NCBI RefSeq assembly: GCF_000179555.1
Contig: NZ_AECZ01000011.1
Span: forward strand, 82,608 to 146,607
Direction of reading: 5' to 3'
DNA: 64,000 nucleotides
Origin: Solidesulfovibrio fructosivorans JJ]
Lineage (GTDB): Bacteria; Desulfobacterota; Desulfovibrionia; Desulfovibrionales; Desulfovibrionaceae
Of this stretch, positions 58,579-64,000 are shown piece after piece; position 1 is the first letter of the stretch; each line of letters begins with the position of its first letter. The notes under the pieces were generated by a model, which ran no database searches, was not told the DNA's origin, and saw only the letters and a list, made by a program, of their open reading frames with translations. A program made the translations under genes and the position numbers.

Positions 58579-60480
58579 CTACAGGCCGAGCAACGCGCGC
58601 AAAGCGGCCTTGATGCCATCCTTGTCGATACCGCAAATCGCCCGCAAGGCCTTTTGCGCGCCGTGCTCCACAAAGTCGTCGGGCAGCCCCAGCCGCCGCA
58701 CGGTCAGCCCGGTAAGCGCCCCGGCGTCGGCGAGCATCTCCAGCACGGCCGAACCGAAGCCGCCCTGCAGCACGTTTTCCTCGGCCGTCAGCCACAAGGG
58801 GAATTCCTTGGCCAGCGCCAGCAACTGCTCACGCGGCAACGGCTTGACAAAGCGCGCGTTGAAAACCGCCACCTCGCGCCCGGTCTCGGCGGCCAGTTCG
58901 TTGGCCGCGACCACGGCCGGCATGACCCGGCTGCCGATGGCGACGACCAGCCCGTCCTTGCCGGGCCGCGCCATCTCCCCCTTGCCGATGGGCAGAGGCT
59001 CGGGCTTTTCCGGCAGAGGCAGGCCTTCGCCGGCCCCGCGGGGATAGCGTATGGCCACGGGGCCGGACTGGGCCAGGGCCGTTGCCAGCATCCCCGGCAG
59101 TTCCGCCTCGCTGCCCGGGGCCATCACCGTCAGGTGGGGGATGTGGCGCAGGTAGGACAGGTCAAAGGCCCCATGGTGGGTGGCCCCGTCCTCGCCCACC
59201 AGCCCGGCCCGGTCGAGGCAGAAGGTCACGGGCAGGTTTTGCAGGCACACGTCGTGCACGATCTGATCATAGGAACGCTGCAAAAAGGTGGAATAGACGG
59301 CGACCACGGGCTTGAAGCCCTCCTTGGCCAGACCGGCGGCAAAGGTCACGGCGTGCTGCTCGCAGATGCCGACGTCCACGAAGCGCTCGGGCATGGCGGC
59401 GGAGAAATCGGAAAGCCCCGTGCCCTCGGGCATGGCGGCGGTGATGGCCATGACGCGCGCATCGTCCTTGGCCAGGGCGGTCAGGGCCCGGCCGAAGACC
59501 TGGGTGTAGCTCGGCGGGCACACGCCCGGCTTTTCCACCAGCCCGGTCTCGGGCTCGAAACAGCCCACCCCATGAAAATAGGTGGGGTTTTTCTCAGCCG
59601 GGGCGTAGCCGCGCCCCTTTTTGGTCAGCACGTGGACCAGCACCGGGCCCTCGATCTCGCGCACTTCCTTGAACACCTCGGTCAGACGCGCCGTGTCGTG
59701 GCCGTCGATGGGACCGAGGTAGTTGAAGCGGAAAGCCTCGAACAGCATGCCGGGCGTGAAAAAGCTTTTGAACGACTCCTCGCCGCGCTTGACGTAGCCC
59801 ATGACGTCGCCGCCGAAGGGGAAGGAACTGATCCAGTTCTCCATGTCCTTTTTAAACCGCTTGACCCAGCGCTGGTTGAGCTTGCGGCTTAAGAAAAGCG
59901 AAAGCGCGCCGACGTTTTTCGAGATCGACATCTCGTTGTCGTTTAAGACGACGATGAGCCGGCCGCCCCAGCCGCCGGCCTGGTTGAGCCCCTCGTAGGC
60001 GAGTCCGGCGGTCATGGAGCCGTCGCCGATGATCGCCACCACGTCGTGGTCCTCGCCCTTGCGGTCCCGGGCCATGGCCATGCCGAGGGCGGCGGAGATG
60101 GAGGTGCTCGAATGGCCCACGCCGAAATGGTCGTAGGGGCTTTCGGCCGGGCGCGGAAAACCGCTTATGCCGTGCAGAGTGCGCAGGGTATGGAAGTTCT
60201 CCTGGCGGCCGGTCAAAAGCTTGTAGGCATAGGCCTGATGGCCCACGTCCCACACCAGCCTGTCCCGGCCGGGATCGAACACGGAGAGAAGGGCCAGGGT
60301 CAGCTCCACCACGCCGAGCGACGGGGCCAGATGGCCGCCGTTCATGGAGACCGTGCCGATGATGACCTGCCGGATCTCCTCGGCCAGGACAGCCTTTTCC
60401 TCCGGCGTCAACCCGGCCACGTCATGGGGAGTTTGAATCCGGGGAAGGATGTGAAGCGCCGTGTCCGAAAGTACGGTCAT
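58579..60480 (-). CDS. dxs: 1-deoxy-D-xylulose-5-phosphate synthase
   Basis: Dxs condenses pyruvate and glyceraldehyde-3-phosphate in a thiamine-diphosphate reaction, the first step of the MEP isoprenoid route. The 633-residue protein has GHLAPSLGVVELTLAL, the ThDP motif IIGDGSMTAGLAYEGLNQAG, LNDNEMSISKNVGAL and the transketolase pyrimidine-binding part RFVDVGICEQHAVTFAAGLA. The start at 60480 is supported by AAGGA. It ends the operon xseA-xseB-ispA-nitroreductase-dxs, so isoprenoid entry and chain elongation are encoded together. Confidence 0.96.
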   Translation of the reverse strand: MTVLSDTALHILPRIQTPHDVAGLTPEEKAVLAEEIRQVIIGTVSMNGGHLAPSLGVVELTLALLSVFDPGRDRLVWDVGHQAYAYKLLTGRQENFHTLRTLHGISGFPRPAESPYDHFGVGHSSTSISAALGMAMARDRKGEDHDVVAIIGDGSMTAGLAYEGLNQAGGWGGRLIVVLNDNEMSISKNVGALSLFLSRKLNQRWVKRFKKDMENWISSFPFGGDVMGYVKRGEESFKSFFTPGMLFEAFRFNYLGPIDGHDTARLTEVFKEVREIEGPVLVHVLTKKGRGYAPAEKNPTYFHGVGCFEPETGLVEKPGVCPPSYTQVFGRALTALAKDDARVMAITAAMPEGTGLSDFSAAMPERFVDVGICEQHAVTFAAGLAKEGFKPVVAVYSTFLQRSYDQIVHDVCLQNLPVTFCLDRAGLVGEDGATHHGAFDLSYLRHIPHLTVMAPGSEAELPGMLATALAQSGPVAIRYPRGAGEGLPLPEKPEPLPIGKGEMARPGKDGLVVAIGSRVMPAVVAANELAAETGREVAVFNARFVKPLPREQLLALAKEFPLWLTAEENVLQGGFGSAVLEMLADAGALTGLTVRRLGLPDDFVEHGAQKALRAICGIDKDGIKAALRALLGL

Positions 60481-60554
60481 CTGCTGGTCCTTTTCTTGTG
60501 CCTGCCGGATGACGCCAAAAGTGGGCATCGACAGCACGGCTTCATTGCCGGCCA

Positions 60555-61178
60555 TCACCAGACGTCGTGATGGACCCGGTCGGGCCGATAGCGGTCCTTT
60601 GGGGCGGGCTGCTCGGCCGGATGGCCGATGACGAGCAGCGCCATGGGGGTTGTCGTCTCCGGCATCTTGAGCAACGCCCGAAACGCCGCCACCCGTTCGG
60701 GCAGCGGATAAATGCCGGTCCACACCGCGCCAAGGCCCATGGCATGGGCGGCGAGGAGCATGTTCTGGGCGCAGGCCGACGTGTCCTCGATCCAATAGCC
60801 GCCGCATTTGTCCAGGGAGAGATCGCCGGCGACCAATATGGCCACCGGGGCGTTTTTGGCATAGGCGGCGTAGGGGTTGATGCCACCGACCTTGGCCAGG
60901 ATCGCCTTGTCGCGCACCACCACGAACTGCCAGGGCTGCTCGTTGCAGGCCGAAGGGGCCTGCATGCCGCAGCGCAGGATCTCCTCGACCTTTGCGTCCG
61001 TCACCGGCTCGGCGGTGTAAGCGCGCACGCTGCGCCGGGTCTTGATGGCGGTTATGGCGTCCATGGCCGCCGGCGTCTCCCCGGCCCAGGCCGCCCTGGC
61101 CGCGAAAAGCGCCGGAGCCGCCCCGGCTAAAAGCCCAAGCACCCTTCTCCTGCCCATGCGTCGTGCCTTGCCGATCAT
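60555..61178 (-). CDS. nitroreductase-family flavoprotein with Tat-like signal
   Basis: The 207-residue protein starts RRMGRRRVLGLLAGAAPALF and continues to an AWAGE cleavage site, which looks like a twin-arginine signal for folded, cofactor-containing proteins. The mature part is an FMN nitroreductase: IKTRRSVRAYTAEPVTDAKV, MQAPSACNEQPWQFVVVRD, and GLGAVWTGIYPLPERV near the C-terminus. Nitroreductase-family proteins are rarely exported. The gene stands between ispA and dxs, with 32 and 74 bases to its neighbours. What it reduces is unknown. Confidence 0.85.
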   Translation of the reverse strand: MIGKARRMGRRRVLGLLAGAAPALFAARAAWAGETPAAMDAITAIKTRRSVRAYTAEPVTDAKVEEILRCGMQAPSACNEQPWQFVVVRDKAILAKVGGINPYAAYAKNAPVAILVAGDLSLDKCGGYWIEDTSACAQNMLLAAHAMGLGAVWTGIYPLPERVAAFRALLKMPETTTPMALLVIGHPAEQPAPKDRYRPDRVHHDVW

Positions 61179-61210
61179 GTCGCCTCCCGGCGCGGCTTAC
61201 GGCTTCGCGC

Positions 61211-62110
61211 CTATTGGACCCGAACCACGATATAGCGGGCCAAATCCCGCAGAAAATCCGCCGCCGGACCATCGTAGGCGGCAATGGCGGCCAGGGCCGC
61301 ATCCACACGCTGCCCGGCCAGCCGCCGGCTCTCGTTAAGCCCGACCAGACTCGGATAGGTGCTCTTGCCCTGCTCCCGGTCGCTGCCCACGGGCTTGCCC
61401 ATGGTGGCCGCATCGCCAACCTCGTCGAGAATGTCGTCGACGATCTGGAACGCCGCGCCCACGGCCTCGCCGTACTCCCGGGCCCGGCTGATGCCGTCCT
61501 CGGCCGCGCCGGCCAGGATCGCGCCGCACACACACGAAGCGGTAATGAGCGCTCCGGTCTTGAGCGCCTGCATATGGGCCAGTTCGGCCAGGGTCACGCC
61601 CTGGCGGGCGGTAAATTCCATATCCAGCATCTGGCCGCCGACCATGCCGGCCGCGCCCGCCGCCCGCCCCGCCTCGGCCAGGGCCGGCAGCACCAACTCG
61701 GCCGCGACAGCCGGCCAGGAGCGGCTCATGCAACCAAACGCCTCGGTGAGAAGCGCATCGCCGGCCAGGATGGCCCCGGCCTCGCCGAAAACCTTATGGT
61801 TCGAGGGCCGGCCCCGGCGCAGGTCGTCGTCGTCCATGGCCGGCAGGTCGTCGTGGATAAGCGAATAGGTGTGGATAAGCTCGAACCCGGCGGCAAACGG
61901 CATGACGCTGGCCCGGGGCGCGCCGAAAAGCTCGGCAAAGGACAGGCACAGGCAGGGCCGCAACCGCTTGCCCCCGGCCATCAACGAATATTCCATGGCC
62001 GAAAGCAGTCCCTCGGGCACGCCGCGCTCCCGCATGCGCGCGCCGAAGCGCTCCCGGATGTACACTTCCACTTCGGCCGCCTGGGCGGCCAATCGTTCCT
62101 TCACCGTCAC
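61211..62110 (-). CDS. ispA: polyprenyl diphosphate synthase (FPP/GGPP type)
   Basis: The 299-residue enzyme makes the C15 or C20 prenyl diphosphate. The first aspartate-rich motif is HDDLPAMDDDDLRRG and the second is QIVDDILDEVGD. GGKRLRPCL binds isopentenyl diphosphate. The two extra residues in the first motif (DDxxxxD) are typical of bacterial FPP synthases. It overlaps xseB by four bases; xseB-ispA-dxs is a frequent bacterial order, interrupted here by the nitroreductase. Confidence 0.95.
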   Translation of the reverse strand: MTVKERLAAQAAEVEVYIRERFGARMRERGVPEGLLSAMEYSLMAGGKRLRPCLCLSFAELFGAPRASVMPFAAGFELIHTYSLIHDDLPAMDDDDLRRGRPSNHKVFGEAGAILAGDALLTEAFGCMSRSWPAVAAELVLPALAEAGRAAGAAGMVGGQMLDMEFTARQGVTLAELAHMQALKTGALITASCVCGAILAGAAEDGISRAREYGEAVGAAFQIVDDILDEVGDAATMGKPVGSDREQGKSTYPSLVGLNESRRLAGQRVDAALAAIAAYDGPAADFLRDLARYIVVRVQ

Positions 62111-62376
62111 GCGAGTTCCTCCCCGTCTTCGCCGTCCGCATCGGCAAGCCGCGCATCTTCGACGTCAAAAGGCTTAAGCGCGCCGTCCTCACCGGCCAGG
62201 GACAACTCCAGCTTGGCCGCCTCGAGCCGTTTGCGGCAGTCGGCGACAAGCCCCATGCCTTCCTTGTACAGGGCCACACCCTTTTCCAAGGGAACATCTC
62301 CGGCTTCCAGCCGCGCGGCGATACGTTCCAGGCGTTCCAACGCCTTTTCAAAAGACTCTTGTTTGCCCGCGCTCAT
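62107..62376 (-). CDS. xseB: exodeoxyribonuclease VII small subunit
   Basis: The 89-residue protein reads SFEKALERLERIAARLEAGD and VPLEKGVALYKEGMGLVADC, the classical XseB pattern of two helices that wrap the large subunit. The tail is acidic. It overlaps xseA by four bases (ATGA) and ispA by four bases. The holoenzyme degrades single-stranded DNA. Confidence 0.95.
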   Translation of the reverse strand: MSAGKQESFEKALERLERIAARLEAGDVPLEKGVALYKEGMGLVADCRKRLEAAKLELSLAGEDGALKPFDVEDARLADADGEDGEELA

Positions 62377-63809
62377 GCCTTCTCCCCGTCGCGTCCGACA
62401 TCGTCCGCATCCGCCGGTGCGGGCGCGACGTCCGTTACCCGCGCCTCGACGCGGCCTGCATACACCATGATGGAAAGGTTGTCGCCCGGCCGCGCATCCC
62501 CCGCCCGGCGCAGGAATTTACCGGTGCGGGAAAGCGTCGTCAGGCTGTAGCCGCGCGCAAGCGGCCCCATGGGATCGAGGCCGGCCAGCTCGGCCGCGGC
62601 CAGATCCAGCCGGTTTTCCCGCCCGGCCAGGAAAAATCGCAACGCATTGCCGAGCCGCTCCGTCCGGCGGGAAAGGGATTCCTCCCTGGCTTCCAGGCTG
62701 TGCGGCCCATACTGCCCCGCCATCTTGGCGGCAACCGCATCCAACCGGGCGGCAAATTTTCCCAGCCAGCCGTTCCCGGCCCGCGTAAGCCGCGCCGCCG
62801 CGCCAGCGAAAGATTCATCCAACCGCGCCAATCGCTGCCGGGGCGAGAGCCAGGCAAGCCCCCGGGCCAGGGCGACAAGCTCCCGCTCCCGCATGGCCAC
62901 AAGCCGCGCCATGCCGCGCCGCGCCGCCATCTCCAGATCGTCCAGGCGCTGGGTCAGTTGGGCCCGCTCCGGCCACAAGAGCTGGGCGGCATGACTTGGC
63001 GTGGCCGCCCGCACATCGGCCACCATGTCGGCAATGGTCACGTCGACCTCATGGCCCACGCCGGTCACAACCGGCAGCGGCGAGGCGAAGATCGCCCCCG
63101 CCACTTCGGGCGTGTTAAACGCCCACAAATCTTCCAGCGACCCGCCGCCGCGAATGAGCACCAACACTTCGGCCCAGTCGTCGGACACGGCCCGCAGCAT
63201 GGCCCGGACAATCCCCACCGGCGCGGCGTCGCCCTGGACCAGCGTCGGGTAAATGCGCACCGCCGCCCCGTGACCCCGCTCCCGGCCGATGCGGATGAAA
63301 TCGCGCACCGCCGCGCCCGCCGGCGCGGTCACCACCGCCACCCGCAGCGGATGACGCGGCAAGGCCCTTTTCCTCTCCTGGGCAAAATAGCCCTTGGCCG
63401 CCAGCTCCTTTTTGAGCGCTTCGAATTCCTGCCACAGCCGGCCCTCGCCCACCTCCTGCACCAGCTCGGCCACCAGCTGATACACACCGCGCGGGGCATA
63501 GACCGTCAGCCGCCCGGCAACCATGATCTCCATGCCATCGGCCAGACTCTTCGCCAGCGACTCCTCGAAAACCTCGCCCGTCAGCGGGTCATACCGCCCC
63601 CCACCCGCCAAGGCCTTGCCGCCCTGCGCGCCCCGAAACCACACCACCGCCAAAGACGCCTCGGCATCGCGCAACGAAAAATACAAATGCCCCGAGCCCG
63701 GCCGCGACAAATTCACCACCTGCCCGCGTACCCAGACAAAGGGGAACTCGGACTCGACGACGTCCTTCACCGACCGCGTCAGTTCGCTGACTTCAAAAAC
63801 ATGGGGCAT
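62373..63809 (-). CDS. xseA: exodeoxyribonuclease VII large subunit
   Basis: The 478-residue protein starts with an OB-fold (VRGQVVNLSRPGSGHLYFSL), followed by the catalytic domain with VAVVTAPAGAAVRDFIRIGRER, VLIRGGGSLEDLWAFN and VTGVGHEVDVTIADMVAD, AATPSHAAQLLWP, and a long coiled-coil segment (about 280-400) that contacts XseB. The C-terminal LDPMGPLARGYSLTT is conserved. Function is cleavage of single-stranded DNA to oligonucleotides in repair. It heads the operon; a hairpin element lies just upstream of its start. Confidence 0.96.
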   Translation of the reverse strand: MPHVFEVSELTRSVKDVVESEFPFVWVRGQVVNLSRPGSGHLYFSLRDAEASLAVVWFRGAQGGKALAGGGRYDPLTGEVFEESLAKSLADGMEIMVAGRLTVYAPRGVYQLVAELVQEVGEGRLWQEFEALKKELAAKGYFAQERKRALPRHPLRVAVVTAPAGAAVRDFIRIGRERGHGAAVRIYPTLVQGDAAPVGIVRAMLRAVSDDWAEVLVLIRGGGSLEDLWAFNTPEVAGAIFASPLPVVTGVGHEVDVTIADMVADVRAATPSHAAQLLWPERAQLTQRLDDLEMAARRGMARLVAMRERELVALARGLAWLSPRQRLARLDESFAGAAARLTRAGNGWLGKFAARLDAVAAKMAGQYGPHSLEAREESLSRRTERLGNALRFFLAGRENRLDLAAAELAGLDPMGPLARGYSLTTLSRTGKFLRRAGDARPGDNLSIMVYAGRVEARVTDVAPAPADADDVGRDGEKA

Positions 63810-63843
63810 TGTGGTGATAGGGGGAGGAGGAGATGGGAAGGCA

Positions 63844-63891
63844 TCCGGGGGAGGGAACCCCTTTTTGAAAAAAGGGGTTCCCTCCCCCGGA
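63844..63891. repeat. long hairpin element, copy 5
   Basis: TCCGGGGGAGGGAACCCC (63844-63861) and onwards pairs with GGGGTTCCCTCCCCCGGA (63874-63891), extended by a T/A stem to about 22 base pairs. It shares 20 identical bases with the element at 8048-8068 and lies 35 bases upstream of xseA, probably ending a gene beyond the window edge. Nothing else is seen from 63892 to the end. Confidence 0.75.
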
Positions 63892-64000
63892 CCCCCACCC
63901 TCCCCAAAAACTTTTAAAGGGTTGCAACCGAAAAAAATTCTTTTCTTTTAACCATATTCCAAAAAAATTCCTTATTCCTTCGCCCCGCAGGGGCGACGGC

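Overview
The window comes from a GC-rich, Gram-negative anaerobe, most probably a member of the Desulfovibrionaceae (Desulfovibrio/Solidesulfovibrio type). This is inferred from the variant cytochrome c maturation cluster (CcmE with CxxxY), the nickel ECF transporter, the molybdate/sulfate MOT1-like carrier, the NIL-domain ferredoxin and a GAK-type kinase/ATP-grasp cassette. No rRNA, tRNA, CRISPR array, insertion sequence or phage gene was seen. Coding density is high and most genes sit in tight operons with ATGA-type overlaps.

Layout. 1-3860 (+): the 3' part of a GAK-like cassette, with an amphi-Trp protein, a PhoU/aminoglycoside-phosphotransferase-like fusion, a RimK-like ATP-grasp enzyme and an HprK-related kinase. 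4030-8027 (+): a type IIIB magnesium P-type ATPase and a ferritin-VIT iron exporter (MbfA type). 8260-15152 (-): MOT1-like transporter, ArsR regulator, small unknown, purF and carB. 15405-21773 (+): ileS, lspA, a small PLDc_N membrane protein, CpoB/YbgF, a NIL-ferredoxin, a PilZ protein and CheZ. 21984-25812 (-): a complete nickel/cobalt ECF transporter (nikK-cbiM-nikL-cbiQ-cbiO order). 25930-28941 (-): an outer membrane protein and an S9 peptidase.

29040-42435 (-): a long co-directional block running from the branched-chain amino acid transporter (livJ-H-M-G-F) through guaB-guaA, tatB, hisB, a lipoprotein, hisA, a small heavy-metal-associated protein, a thermonuclease homologue, yajC and secD. 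secF is absent and a strong terminator follows secD. 42931-49196 (-): a CNNM/CBS protein followed by ccmE-F-A-B-C-D and a TPR protein, without ccmG or ccmH. 49396-55174 (-): an AlgJ/AlgX-like SGNH protein, nadD, proA, a methyltransferase, and a HAD hydrolase coupled to an APH-fold kinase.

55295-56968 (+): three consecutive small genes for cereblon-like CULT domain proteins. The first keeps the complete tri-tryptophan ligand cage and the other two lack its first tryptophan. 57044-63809 (-): a small unknown, a deoxyhypusine-synthase-like protein without the catalytic lysine, and the operon xseA-xseB-ispA-nitroreductase-dxs.

The parts most worth attention are the GAK-like cassette, whose function is not established, the CULT triplet, the lysine-less DHS homologue, the variant Ccm system, and a family of dispersed long-hairpin elements found in five intergenic regions, one of them inside the nickel operon.
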